From contig RCMX01000006.1 in the NCBI GenBank assembly GCA_004348925.1, positions 730,919 through 794,918 of the forward strand: a DNA stretch of 64,000 nt. The letters run 5' to 3'. A model generated the notes under the pieces. The model made no database searches and was not told where the DNA came from. It was given only the letters and a program-made list of their open reading frames with translations. The DNA is from Actinomycetota bacterium. GTDB lineage: Bacteria; Actinomycetota; Coriobacteriia; Anaerosomatales; Anaerosomataceae. Shown here piece by piece: positions 48,469 to 57,621 of this stretch (positions are counted from its first letter, which is position 1; every line of letters begins with the position of its first letter). A program made the translations under genes and the position numbers.

Positions 48469-50004
48469 TCAGCCGTCGAGCCTGCGCAGATACATCGCGT
48501 ACTCTGCGTCGTGGAGGAAGGCCGCAACACGCTCGCGCCCCACGCGCAGCACTGCCCACGGCGCGAACTTGAACTCTAGGTGCAGCCACGCCCATTCTCG
48601 TACGCGACGTCGAAGCGGGAGCGTGCTGAGGTACCGGCGGAGGCCCCGCCCCAGGCGGCGATGACGGACGAATAACCCGCTGATGAATGCCCGCACGATG
48701 CGCACCCGGGAGTAGAACCTGCGGTACTCGGTGGTGACGATCTCCTGCATCTGACGTGCGGACATCTGCTCTGGGCGAAGTGCGACGTGCATCCCATCCA
48801 CGAACTTCAGGTCCGCGACGTCGTGGAAGAGCACGCGACCGGCGTCCTCGTGACGCGCGGTGCTCTTGGTGCCAGGAAGCGGGGCCTCGAAGAGGTACTG
48901 AAGAGATGTCACGTACTTGCGGGCGAACTCCCCATTGCGCCTGAGGGTCTCCGCGGTGTCGTTGCCGAACGCGATGAACATGCCGTGCACGAGCAGGCCG
49001 TATCGTCGCACGGCGGCGAGCGCACGGGCGGTCAGTTCGGTTGTGGTTCGCTTTCCGATTGCGGCAAGGTCGGTGTCCTCGGCGGACTCGATGCCGACGC
49101 ACACTGTTGTGACGGGAGCGATGTCGCGAAGGAGTCGCAGCAGCTCTTTGTCGAGGCGTCCGTGCTTGTCGAAGAACGCGTCGGCCCTGAGCTGCAGCGT
49201 GAGTGGCCGAGCGGCCCCGCGGGCGATCGCGCCCTCAAGGAAGCGTTTGAACGACGGCTTGTTCGCAGCGGAGTTGTCATCGATGAGGAAGCTTCCGCCA
49301 ACACCCTCTTCCTGACAGCGGAGGAGTTCCTCGACGCTCGTCTGTTCGTCTCGCAGCGTGTACCGCGGCCAGATTTCATGCACCTCGCAGAACTCGCAGC
49401 GCTCGGGGCAGCCGCGTGAACGCCAGACCAGGCCAACGGTGCGCTTCTCGGCCTGATGCACGAGCGTCATGTCGATGAGCGGCAGCGCCGAGATTTCATC
49501 GGCCGTGAGCTGTCGGGGCGGTGGTCCGAAGCGCAGCTCGCTCCCCCGGCGCCAGACGATCCCGGGGACTTCTTGTATGGCGGCGGAGTCGTCGCGCAGC
49601 ACGTGCAGGAACTCCGGCAGCGAGAACTCAGCCTCGCCGAGGATCACGTAGTCGGCTCCGGCCTCGAATGCGCGCTGGGGCGCGCACGTCGGCTCCGGTC
49701 CGCCCATCACGATCGTTGCCCCGGGGTTGTGGCGACGCGTCTCGCGTACAAGCTCCGCGGTGCGCGTGAGCGTGCATGTGATCGCCGAGAAGCCGATGAC
49801 GTTGGCTGAGGCTACGGTGTCCCACGCGATCGAATCTCGGCCGGAGATATCCTCGACGAAGGCGGCGACCTCGAATCCTTGATTGCGGAGGACGGTGGCG
49901 AGGAGCGGTACCCCGCGTCCCATCGCAACGTGAGAGTAGATGTTCAGACCCGGTGAGCCGGCTTCGATCAGCACGACACGCTGGGAGGTTGCTGTCTTCA
50001 TCAT
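48469..50004 (-). CDS. B12-binding radical SAM protein
   Basis: 511 residues. The N-terminal cobalamin-binding-like domain runs from about 8 to 150 (VVLIEAG, then AGADYVILGEAE). The radical SAM core begins with RGCPERCEFC, a CxxxCxxC iron-sulphur motif near residue 205, followed by FLIDDNSAANKPSF. A basic C-terminal tail ends in DAEYAMYLRRLDG. This architecture is shared by the BchE/HpnR/HpnP group that methylate or rearrange lipids and cofactors; the substrate is unknown. It is convergent with the kinase gene with 4 bp between stops. Two ATG codons at 50004 and 50001 are equivalent; GGGGG lies 8 nt upstream. Confidence 0.9.
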   Translation of the reverse strand: MMKTATSQRVVLIEAGSPGLNIYSHVAMGRGVPLLATVLRNQGFEVAAFVEDISGRDSIAWDTVASANVIGFSAITCTLTRTAELVRETRRHNPGATIVMGGPEPTCAPQRAFEAGADYVILGEAEFSLPEFLHVLRDDSAAIQEVPGIVWRRGSELRFGPPPRQLTADEISALPLIDMTLVHQAEKRTVGLVWRSRGCPERCEFCEVHEIWPRYTLRDEQTSVEELLRCQEEGVGGSFLIDDNSAANKPSFKRFLEGAIARGAARPLTLQLRADAFFDKHGRLDKELLRLLRDIAPVTTVCVGIESAEDTDLAAIGKRTTTELTARALAAVRRYGLLVHGMFIAFGNDTAETLRRNGEFARKYVTSLQYLFEAPLPGTKSTARHEDAGRVLFHDVADLKFVDGMHVALRPEQMSARQMQEIVTTEYRRFYSRVRIVRAFISGLFVRHRRLGRGLRRYLSTLPLRRRVREWAWLHLEFKFAPWAVLRVGRERVAAFLHDAEYAMYLRRLDG

Positions 50005-50140
50005 GAATTCGCCCCCGAGCAACATGGCTACATACCCACGGTGCCACACGATTCAACCAGTCCGTGAGCGCAAGGTGCCGACGAGCGCCCGACCGGATAG
50101 AATGGCGTGGCAGCGAAATCCGCGCAGAAGGTCGGGTCAT

Positions 50141-51409
50141 ATGACAACGCTCGGTGCATACTCCGAAGTCGGCAAGCTCAGAACGGTGCTGGTACATCGT
50201 CCGGGCCTCGCGCTTGAGCGGCTTACTCCGCATAATCGCGAGCGTTTTCTGTTTGACGACCTCGTGTGGGTGGAGCGCGCGCAGCGCGAGCACGACGCCT
50301 TCACGGCAGTCATGCGCGACCGCGGCGTGGAGGTGCTCTACCTCTTCGATCTGCTCGTCGAGACCCTCTCGGCATCTGCCGAGGCACGCGCCGATGTCGT
50401 GACGCGACTCGTGTCGTCGTACACCGTCGGCCCTTCGATGGTGCGCGACCTGCGGGCGTTCCTGCTCGGCATGCCGCCGCAGCAGTTGGCGGAGGCGCTC
50501 GTGAGCGGTCTGCTCATCGAGGAGCTGGAGGGCTTCGATCTGGATGCCCTCAACCGCCACTCGCTTGGCGCCGTTCTCGCCGAGCCGAACTCGTTCGTGC
50601 TGCCGCCGCTTCCGAACAGCCTGTTCACGCGCGACTCCAGCGCGTGGCTCTACGGCGGTGTGATCCTGCCGCCGCTCTTCTGGCACGCTCGGCGCCTGGA
50701 GGTCGTGAACGCCTCGATCATCTACCGCTACCACCCGCGCTTCGCCGGGGCGGACTTCCAGTTCTGGTATCCGCCGGAAGGCGATGCCGGCCGGTTTGGC
50801 GTGGAGGACCTCGGCCAGGGCAACTCGCTCGAGGGTGGCGACCTCATGCCGATCGGCAACAAGACCGTGCTCGTGGGCATGGGGGAGCGCTCCACCGGCC
50901 GCATGGTGGAGCATCTGGCGCGCTCGCTCTTCTCGGCAGGCGCTGCCGAGCGGATCATCGCGTGCCGCATGCCGGTCGATCGCGCGTACATGCACATCGA
51001 CACGGTCTTCGGCTTCATCGATCGCGACGCCGTGACGATGTACCCGCAGGTCATCGACGCGATGCAGGTGTACAGCATCCGGCCCGGCGACAAGAAAGAC
51101 TCCTTCGAGATCACTGCCGAGAAAGGCCTGCTTGAGGCCGTTGCCGACGCGCTGAAGGTGAAGAAGCTGCGCGTGGTGCCCACGGGCGGCGATGCATTCC
51201 AGTCGGCGCGCGAGCAGTGGGACGACGGGAACAATGTCGTCGCGCTTGAGCCGGGCGTGGTCATCGGGTATTCCAAGAACACGCACACGAACGCGGCGCT
51301 GCGCAACGCGGGCATCGAGGTCTTCGAGATCGAGGGCAGCGAGCTTGGCAAGGGTCGCGGCGGCTGCCACTGCATGACGTGCCCGATCTCCCGCGACTCG
51401 CTCGACTAG
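50141..51409 (+). CDS. arcA: arginine deiminase
   Basis: 422 residues, normal for the enzyme that turns arginine into citrulline and ammonia. Core motifs: VGKLRTVLVHRPG, FTRDSSAWLYGGV, EGGDLMPIGNKTVLVG, MHIDTVFGF with the catalytic His, and the C-terminal HCMTCPISRDSL containing nucleophile C411. With carbamate kinase encoded 2.7 kb downstream it would make ATP from arginine, but the connecting ornithine carbamoyltransferase is not in the window. Its last 4 bp are shared with the end of the convergent SGNH gene. Confidence 0.96.
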   Translation: MTTLGAYSEVGKLRTVLVHRPGLALERLTPHNRERFLFDDLVWVERAQREHDAFTAVMRDRGVEVLYLFDLLVETLSASAEARADVVTRLVSSYTVGPSMVRDLRAFLLGMPPQQLAEALVSGLLIEELEGFDLDALNRHSLGAVLAEPNSFVLPPLPNSLFTRDSSAWLYGGVILPPLFWHARRLEVVNASIIYRYHPRFAGADFQFWYPPEGDAGRFGVEDLGQGNSLEGGDLMPIGNKTVLVGMGERSTGRMVEHLARSLFSAGAAERIIACRMPVDRAYMHIDTVFGFIDRDAVTMYPQVIDAMQVYSIRPGDKKDSFEITAEKGLLEAVADALKVKKLRVVPTGGDAFQSAREQWDDGNNVVALEPGVVIGYSKNTHTNAALRNAGIEVFEIEGSELGKGRGGCHCMTCPISRDSLD

Positions 51410-52488
51410 TCGCCGGTCGCGCTGCCAAACGAGCGAAGGTAGGCGTCGTGCTTCGCAAGCACGCTCGTCCACCACGCCGTGCGGTCACCCGACTCGCTGC
51501 GCCGATCGGGGAGCGCGTATTCGTCGCCAAGTGCGGTCGCCAGCGCAGCTGACATCTTCGCAGCGCCTGTGTACGTGAGGTGACCGCCATCGATGAAGTC
51601 GGTCGTGAACGAGAGCCCCGGTACCGAGCCGGGCTCGCTCAGATCGAGCGTCCGCACGTTGTCGAATTCGCTGCCGAGAACCGCCTCGACCTTCTCGAGC
51701 TGGTAGCTGTACGCGTTTGGCGGGCCGGTGGGCGTGAGGAAGAGCAGCAGCTCAGCGTCCGCGTCTTCGCAGATGCCCGCGATCTCGCGTAGGTACGGCA
51801 GGTTGTACGTGAGTGCCGCATCCGCCCGTGCGCGCACGTCCTCGGGCATCGGCGATGCGGTGGGCGTGACCTCCACGGCGCCGCGCTTGGGCAGGAAACC
51901 GTTCAGGAACTCGCCGCCACGATTCTTGCCGAGCAGGTCGAAGTCGCGTTTCGTGAGGCTCGACCAACGGCCGTGGTACGTCCACAGGTCCACGAGCACG
52001 CCCGCCCGTTCGCTTGGCGGCGTAGAGAGGAACGCGGCCTTGAGCTTCTCGGCGGAAAGCGGCATGTAGCCCACGTTGATCTGCTGGAATTCGCGGTTGA
52101 AGTGCGTCTCGCCGTACGCGATCGACGAGAGTTCGAGAGCCACGACCTTCGGGCGCTGCGTCTTGAGCGCCTCGGCAAGGTAGAAGCGGGTGAGCTTGAG
52201 CTGCTGCGTGGGTCCGCCCAGCACGAAGGACGGAATCCCGCGCGTGCGCCACACCTCGGCAGGATCGACGCCCACGAACACGTGCGAGTTGCCGAGGAAG
52301 AGCACGTCGACCGAGCCCGACGGTAGCTCGCGGTACGTCGTCCAGGCGCTGCCGCCCTGGCCGTCGATGCCGTTGCGCCCCGGCTTCACGACCGCGCTCG
52401 CGAGTGTGAGGATGGCGATCAGCAGCATGCAGAAGGCGAGCGACGCCAGCAGGCGACGGGTTCGGCGGGTATCGGCTGATCGTGGCAT
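51406..52488 (-). CDS. SGNH-like acyl-transfer partner of the MBOAT protein
   Basis: 360 residues. One N-terminal membrane helix (LLASLAFCMLLIAILTLAS) is followed by an outward-facing SGNH-hydrolase-like domain: FLGNSHVFVGVDP as block I and DGGHLTYTGA as the late Asp/His block, reminiscent of AlgX/AlgJ. Such proteins take an acyl group from the neighbouring membrane-bound O-acyltransferase and place it on an extracellular polysaccharide. ATG at 52488 follows AGGA, 9 bp after the MBOAT stop; the pair is one transcript. Acceptor unknown. Confidence 0.85.
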   Translation of the reverse strand: MPRSADTRRTRRLLASLAFCMLLIAILTLASAVVKPGRNGIDGQGGSAWTTYRELPSGSVDVLFLGNSHVFVGVDPAEVWRTRGIPSFVLGGPTQQLKLTRFYLAEALKTQRPKVVALELSSIAYGETHFNREFQQINVGYMPLSAEKLKAAFLSTPPSERAGVLVDLWTYHGRWSSLTKRDFDLLGKNRGGEFLNGFLPKRGAVEVTPTASPMPEDVRARADAALTYNLPYLREIAGICEDADAELLLFLTPTGPPNAYSYQLEKVEAVLGSEFDNVRTLDLSEPGSVPGLSFTTDFIDGGHLTYTGAAKMSAALATALGDEYALPDRRSESGDRTAWWTSVLAKHDAYLRSFGSATGD

Positions 52489-52497
52489 CGGCACGTC

Positions 52498-53985
52498 CTA
52501 GAACTTGAAGTAGGCGAAATCGGCGGCGGTGGACATCGGCCCGTAGTAGCCGAAGATGAGGATCGCGAGTGCGGCGGCGTAGTACACGATCCAGCGCACC
52601 GCGACGTGCTGGCGATACAGCAGCGCCGTCAGGTCCCGTCTTGCCGAGAGGTACTCCAGCCCGAACACCACCACGACTGCAACTGCGGTCACCAGCAGCT
52701 GCGCCTTGGCGAGTCCGAGGTCGGGGATGCCGCCGGAGAGGAGCGGGCGCGGGTCGAGCCAGAACATCCTCGGCAGGATGTAGAGGGCGTCGGCGAGGGA
52801 TTCGGCGCGGAAGAACACCCACGCGATGGTGGCGAGCCCGAAGGTCGTGATCACCTGGAGCGCGTGGTGGAGCGCGCTATCGCGGGTGATGCGGACGAGT
52901 GCGAGCACGCGTGCGCGGGCTGGCGCGAGCAGCTCGCCGAGCACCTGGTAGAGGCCGTTTACGAGCCCCCACACGATGAACGTGAGCCCAGCGCCGTGCC
53001 AAAGTCCGCTGAACAGGAAGACTGCGAGGATGTTGCCGTAGCGCCGCCACTTCGAGACCCGGCTACCGCCGAGCGGGATGTAGACGTAATCCTTCAGCCA
53101 GCTCATGAGCGTCATGTGCCAGCGCCGCCAGAATTCCTTGATCGAGCGCGCGGCATACGGTCGTGCGAAGTTCGGCATGAGATCGATGCCGAGCAGGCGC
53201 GCGGCGCCGCGTGCGAGATCGGTGTATCCCGAGAAGTCGCAGTAGATTTGCACCGCGAACGCTACCGCCGCACCGGCCAGCACGATGCCGTTGTCGCCGA
53301 ACTCATGCGGCTTCGAGAAGACGGTGCGCACCACCACGCCGAGCGGATCGGCGACCACGAGCTTCTTGAAGAAGCCCCATGCCATCAGCACGAGCGCCGA
53401 GCGCATGCGCTCGAAGTCGAACGGGCGCTTCTCGGCAAGCTGGGGGAGGAGCTGTCCGGCGCGTGCGATCGGCCCCGCGGTGACCTGCGGGAAGAAGGCG
53501 ATGAAGAGCGCATAGCGGAGCGGGTTGCGCTCGGGCGGCACGGTGCCTTTCGCGACGTCGACCAGGTACGCGATCGACTGGAACGTCCAGAACGAGATGC
53601 CTACCGGCAGCGCGATCGCGAGCGCGGGGGAGCGCCAGCTCACGCCCGCAAGCGCGAGGCCGCTGTTGAGCAACCCCGCCGAGAAGGCGGCGTACTTGAA
53701 GTAGAAGAGCGCCCCGGCCACAAGCACGATGCCGAGAGCGAGCAGGCGCTTCGTCTTTCGGGGCACGGGCGCGCCGGCACCGGACGCGGCGATCGCCAGG
53801 CCGAATGCATAGCCGATCGCGGTGATCGAGATCAGTGCGAGCGTCCAGCGTGCCGATAACGAGAAGTAGAACGTGTAGCTTGCCGCCAGGAGCCCGAGCG
53901 TCCTCGTTCGCGGTCCCGGGAGCGCGAAATAGACGGCCACCGACAGGCCGAGGAAGAGCAGGTACTCAAGCGAGGTGAACTGCAC
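52498..53985 (-). CDS. MBOAT-family O-acyltransferase (AlgI-like)
   Basis: 495 residues with about eleven hydrophobic segments. Family marks: the start FTSLEYLLFLGLSVAVYFALP, FFPQVTAGPIARAGQLLPQL, then ARPYAARSIKEFWRRWHMTLMSWLKDYVYIPLGG (in parts), and the conserved LWHGAGLTFIVWGL containing the catalytic His. It moves acyl groups, usually acetyl, across the membrane to the SGNH partner. The GTG start at 53985 is supported by GGGAGG 5 nt upstream and yields the standard family N-terminus; an earlier start would add nine residues. The pair lies between arcA and arcC. Confidence 0.92.
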   Translation of the reverse strand: MQFTSLEYLLFLGLSVAVYFALPGPRTRTLGLLAASYTFYFSLSARWTLALISITAIGYAFGLAIAASGAGAPVPRKTKRLLALGIVLVAGALFYFKYAAFSAGLLNSGLALAGVSWRSPALAIALPVGISFWTFQSIAYLVDVAKGTVPPERNPLRYALFIAFFPQVTAGPIARAGQLLPQLAEKRPFDFERMRSALVLMAWGFFKKLVVADPLGVVVRTVFSKPHEFGDNGIVLAGAAVAFAVQIYCDFSGYTDLARGAARLLGIDLMPNFARPYAARSIKEFWRRWHMTLMSWLKDYVYIPLGGSRVSKWRRYGNILAVFLFSGLWHGAGLTFIVWGLVNGLYQVLGELLAPARARVLALVRITRDSALHHALQVITTFGLATIAWVFFRAESLADALYILPRMFWLDPRPLLSGGIPDLGLAKAQLLVTAVAVVVVFGLEYLSARRDLTALLYRQHVAVRWIVYYAAALAILIFGYYGPMSTAADFAYFKF

Positions 53986-54138
53986 GAACCCTCCCACGAG
54001 CAGTGCCGTCAATGTGTGCGGATTCTAGCATAGGGATTCTTGCCTGGCGCGTCGTCTGACAGGGTAGTATGTATCGGCATGCAATGTTTCTGCATACGAT
54101 CGTGCTGCAATGATTGGTGATGACGAAGGAGATCGTGG

Positions 54139-55080
54139 ATGGAGAAGCTGACCATCGTGGTGGCACTGGGCGGCAACGCGCTGTTGCGCCGCAGCGACCC
54201 GATGACTGCCGAGGCGCAGCGCGCGAACGTGCGCATCGCAGCGAAGGCGCTCGCCCCGCTTGCCGAGCAGCACAACCTCGTGATCGCCCACGGGAACGGT
54301 CCGCAGGTGGGGCTGCTCGCGCTGCAGGCTGCTGCATACACCGACGTCGAACCGTACCCGCTCGACGTGCTCGGCGCACAGACGCAGGGCATGATCGCGT
54401 ACATGGTCGAGCAGGAGCTTGGCAATGTCCTGCCGTTCGAGAAGCACCTCGCGACCCTGCTCACGATGGTGGAGGTCGACCCGCAGGATCCCGCGTTCCA
54501 GAACCCGACGAAGTTCGTGGGTCCCTGCTATACGAAAGAGGACGCTGACGCGCTTGCGGCCAAGAAGGGCTGGGTGTTCAAGGCCGACGGCCGTTCGTGG
54601 CGCCGCGTGGTCGCATCGCCCGAGCCCAAGCGAATCTTCGAGATCAACCCGGTTCGGTGGCTTGTGGAGAAGGGCGCGGTCGTCATCTGCGCGGGCGGCG
54701 GCGGCATCCCGACCGTCTACCTGCCGGACGGCACCCGCACGCTTGTGGGCATCGAAGCCGTCATCGACAAGGACTTCGCGGCAGAACTGCTCGCCCGCGA
54801 GCTTGGCGCCGATCTGTTCATCATGGCGACCGATGCGGAGGGCGTCTGCCTGAACTGGGATACGCCCGAGCAGCGCACCCTCGGCTGGACGACGCCCGAG
54901 GAGCTCGACAAGTACGAGTTCGCTGCCGGCTCGATGGGCCCGAAGGTGGAAGCGGCGAAACGGTTCGTGAAGGCGACCTGCAACCGCGCGGCCATCGGCC
55001 GTCTCGAGGACATCACGCTTATCGTTGCGGGAGAGGCCGGCACGAACGTGATGTGCGAGGTCCCGGAAGAGCGCCGCTAG
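54139..55080 (+). CDS. arcC: carbamate kinase
   Basis: 313 residues. Makes ATP and carbamate-derived ammonia and CO2 from carbamoyl phosphate. Motifs: [12 protein letters not shown] (2-13 region), [61 protein letters not shown] and [15 protein letters not shown] has AAGGAG 8 nt upstream. It completes the arginine deiminase route with arcA upstream. Its TAG shares CTAG with the stop of the convergent ureohydrolase gene. Confidence 0.96.
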   Translation: MEKLTIVVALGGNALLRRSDPMTAEAQRANVRIAAKALAPLAEQHNLVIAHGNGPQVGLLALQAAAYTDVEPYPLDVLGAQTQGMIAYMVEQELGNVLPFEKHLATLLTMVEVDPQDPAFQNPTKFVGPCYTKEDADALAAKKGWVFKADGRSWRRVVASPEPKRIFEINPVRWLVEKGAVVICAGGGGIPTVYLPDGTRTLVGIEAVIDKDFAAELLARELGADLFIMATDAEGVCLNWDTPEQRTLGWTTPEELDKYEFAAGSMGPKVEAAKRFVKATCNRAAIGRLEDITLIVAGEAGTNVMCEVPEERR

Positions 55081-55988
55081 CGAAGCGCGTACCCCGCCGC
55101 CGCTTCGAGCACCAGCAGCGCGGCAAGTCGTGCAGTGCGCCCGTCAGGTGCGTCGATGGTGGCGTCGACCTCCGTGATATCGATGCCCCGTACTCGCGGG
55201 TCGGCGGCGAGCAGTCGCGCGACCGTGCGCAGTTCGTCGGCGCTGATGCCGCCGGGCGCTGCCGAGGGACACCCGGGCACCTCGGCACGATCGCAGACGT
55301 CGACGTCGAGGTCGACGTAGACCGAGCGGCCACCGTGACCGGCGATCCGGAGCGCCTCGGCAATCGTCTCGGCAAGGTCGGCATGGCGGAGCGAGGCGCG
55401 TGTCATCACCGTGATGCCGAGTTCGTGAGCGCGTGCAGCGTACGCGGGGGAGTTGGAGAAGTCGGCGATGCCGATCTGCACGACATGCTCGCCGGGCAGG
55501 CCGGCTTCGATGAGGCGTCGCACCGGCGAGCCGTTGGAGATGCCGTTGCGAAGGTCGTGGTGTGCGTCGAGCGTGATGAGACCCCAACCTGTGAGGTCGC
55601 CGTGCGCGAGACCGCGCATGAGCGGGGAGGTGATGGAGTTGTCGCCGCCGATCGCGATGAGCAGCCTGAAGCCGTCACCCGCAGCTTCTGCCGCCGCCGA
55701 GACGCGCAGCTCGCCGTCGGGCCCGTCCGGCTCGCGGACGTCGCCGAGGTCGATCGCCGCAAGCGTCGCGATGTCGATGTCGGCGTTTGCCGAGTAGGTC
55801 GAGTACCGCGCGAGGGCTTCGCGGACAGCGGCAGGCGTGGCGTGCGCGCCCGTGGGCGTGATGGAGCTGACGTGCGCCGGCACGCCGAGGAGCGCGATGT
55901 CGCCTTCGGGTCGGCCATCGCCAACGGGCTTGATCCACGCGGAGGCTCTCGGCCAGAGCGGGTCGTCAGGAAGCTTCGCAGCGCTCAT
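55077..55988 (-). CDS. ureohydrolase family protein, probable formimidoylglutamase
   Basis: 303 residues of the arginase/agmatinase/HutG fold. Metal-site motifs: GGDN (114-117), DAHHD (141-145) and DLDVD-VCD (226-233). The His normal in GGDHS is Asn here. It is divergent from hutH, so the last step of histidine breakdown (formiminoglutamate to glutamate and formamide) is the best guess; agmatinase or arginase is possible because arcC is the other neighbour. ATG start at 55988 is followed by an N-terminus of 30 residues before the fold begins. Confidence 0.85.
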   Translation of the reverse strand: MSAAKLPDDPLWPRASAWIKPVGDGRPEGDIALLGVPAHVSSITPTGAHATPAAVREALARYSTYSANADIDIATLAAIDLGDVREPDGPDGELRVSAAAEAAGDGFRLLIAIGGDNSITSPLMRGLAHGDLTGWGLITLDAHHDLRNGISNGSPVRRLIEAGLPGEHVVQIGIADFSNSPAYAARAHELGITVMTRASLRHADLAETIAEALRIAGHGGRSVYVDLDVDVCDRAEVPGCPSAAPGGISADELRTVARLLAADPRVRGIDITEVDATIDAPDGRTARLAALLVLEAAAGYALR

Positions 55989-56006
55989 CTCGGCACCTCT
56001 GTCCGG

Positions 56007-56035
56007 TTGTCACTTGCAGACGATTCCATTAAACG
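56007..56035 (+). promoter_or_regulatory. candidate promoter of the hut operon
   Basis: TTGTCA (56007-56012) and TAAACG (56030-56035), 17 bp apart, about 50 bp before the hutH start codon and between the divergent ureohydrolase and hutH. The -10 match is weak. Confidence 0.35.
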
Positions 56036-56085
56036 CCAAGTTGGTACCTACAGAAGAGTGTCTCACAGTCGAAAGGCGCTGCCGC

Positions 56086-57621
56086 ATGGATGCAGTCGTT
56101 GTAGGCGCAGGACCCCTCACCGTCACCGACGTTGTCGCGGTTGCCCGCGATAGCGCGCGCATCGAGCTCGCCCCTCAAGCGATCGCCGCTCTCGAGACAG
56201 CCCGCGCGCGCATCGACGAGCTTGCAGCATCGGGCAAGCCCGTCTACGGCGTGAGCACCGGCTTCGGCGCGCTTGCCACCACGTACATCCCGCCCGAGAG
56301 ACGCCACCAGCTGCAGCGCTCCCTCGTGCGCTCGCACGCGGCCGGCAGCGGCGCCGAGGTGGAGACCGAGGTCATCCGCGCGATGATGCTCCTGCGCCTC
56401 GCGACGCTCGCGACAGGGCGCACCGGCGTTCGTCGCGTCACTGCCGAGACGTACGCCAGCATGCTGAATGCGAACATCACGCCGGTCGTCTTCGAGTATG
56501 GTTCGCTCGGGTGCTCGGGCGACCTCGCGCCGCTCGCGCACTGCGCGCTGGCGCTCATGGGAGGGGGCGTCGTGCGTGCGGCCGACGGTCGTCGCCTGTG
56601 CGCCGCCGAGGCGCTTGCCGCGGCCGGTCTCGCGCCGGTGGAGCTCGAGGAGAAGGAAGGCCTTGCGCTCATCAACGGCACCGACGGCATGCTCGGCATG
56701 CTTGTCCTTGCGCTCGCGGACCTGCGCGGGCTCGCGAAGCTCGCGGACGTCTCGGCGGCCATGAGCGTGGAGGCGCTGCTCGGCACGGACCGCGTGTTCG
56801 CCGCGGAGCTCTCGGCGCTACGGCCGCATCCCGGGCAGGCCGCCTCGGCGCGCAACATGACGCGCGTGCTGGCGGGCTCGGGCATCGTCGCCTCGCATGC
56901 CGAGGGGGACGTTCGCGTGCAGGACGCGTACTCGCTGCGCTGTGCGCCGCAGGTGGCGGGCGCGGTGCGCGATACGATCGCGCATGCCGAGACGGTCGCC
57001 GCGCGCGAGCTTGCCTCGGCCATCGACAACCCGGTGGTGCTGCCCGACGGGCGCGTTGAGAGCAACGGCAACTTCCACGGCGCCCCGGTCGCGTACGTGC
57101 TCGACTTCCTGGCGATCGCCGCAGCTGACCTCGCGTCCATGGCCGAGCGGCGCACGGATCGCATGCTGGACGTGGCCCGCAACCACGGGCTGCCGCCGTT
57201 TCTGGCGGGTGACCCGGGCGTGGATTCAGGTCACATGATCGCGCAGTACACATCCGCCGGGATTGTGAGCGAGATGAAGCGGCTGGCGGTGCCGGCGAGC
57301 GTGGACTCGATTCCGTCCTCGGCTATGCAGGAGGATCACGTCTCGATGGGGTGGAGCGCGGCGCGCAAGCTGCGTCGCAGCGTGGATGGGCTGTCGCGAG
57401 TGCTGGCAATCGAGGTGCTCACCGCTGCCCGCGCGCTCGACTTCCGGGCACCGCTCGCGCCTTCGCCCGCGACCGGCGCCGTGCGCGCGCTCGTGCGCGA
57501 GCACGTGGAGGGGCCGGGACCCGACAGGTTCCTCTCGGCAGAGATCGAAGCGGCGCACGGACTCGTCGTGACGGGCGCGCTTCTGGGCGCCGTTGAAGCT
57601 GCGATTGGAGAGTTGGAATGA
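56086..57621 (+). CDS. hutH: histidine ammonia-lyase
   Basis: 511 residues, typical length. Converts histidine to urocanate and ammonia. N-terminal [15 protein letters not shown] and the active-site loop [14 protein letters not shown] are present. The MIO cofactor forms from three residues, usually Ala-Ser-Gly; here they are C143-S144-G145. Other marks: [26 protein letters not shown], and [12 protein letters not shown] at 56086 has GAAAGG 9 nt upstream. Its end overlaps the hutU start (ATGA), so hutH-hutU-hutI is one coupled transcript. Confidence 0.95.
   Translation: MDAVVVGAGPLTVTDVVAVARDSARIELAPQAIAALETARARIDELAASGKPVYGVSTGFGALATTYIPPERRHQLQRSLVRSHAAGSGAEVETEVIRAMMLLRLATLATGRTGVRRVTAETYASMLNANITPVVFEYGSLGCSGDLAPLAHCALALMGGGVVRAADGRRLCAAEALAAAGLAPVELEEKEGLALINGTDGMLGMLVLALADLRGLAKLADVSAAMSVEALLGTDRVFAAELSALRPHPGQAASARNMTRVLAGSGIVASHAEGDVRVQDAYSLRCAPQVAGAVRDTIAHAETVAARELASAIDNPVVLPDGRVESNGNFHGAPVAYVLDFLAIAAADLASMAERRTDRMLDVARNHGLPPFLAGDPGVDSGHMIAQYTSAGIVSEMKRLAVPASVDSIPSSAMQEDHVSMGWSAARKLRRSVDGLSRVLAIEVLTAARALDFRAPLAPSPATGAVRALVREHVEGPGPDRFLSAEIEAAHGLVVTGALLGAVEAAIGELE

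Noticed and set aside
49628-51475. A 615-codon open frame on the minus strand
   Set aside because: Antisense to arginine deiminase and part of the radical SAM gene in another frame; it has no protein-like motifs.
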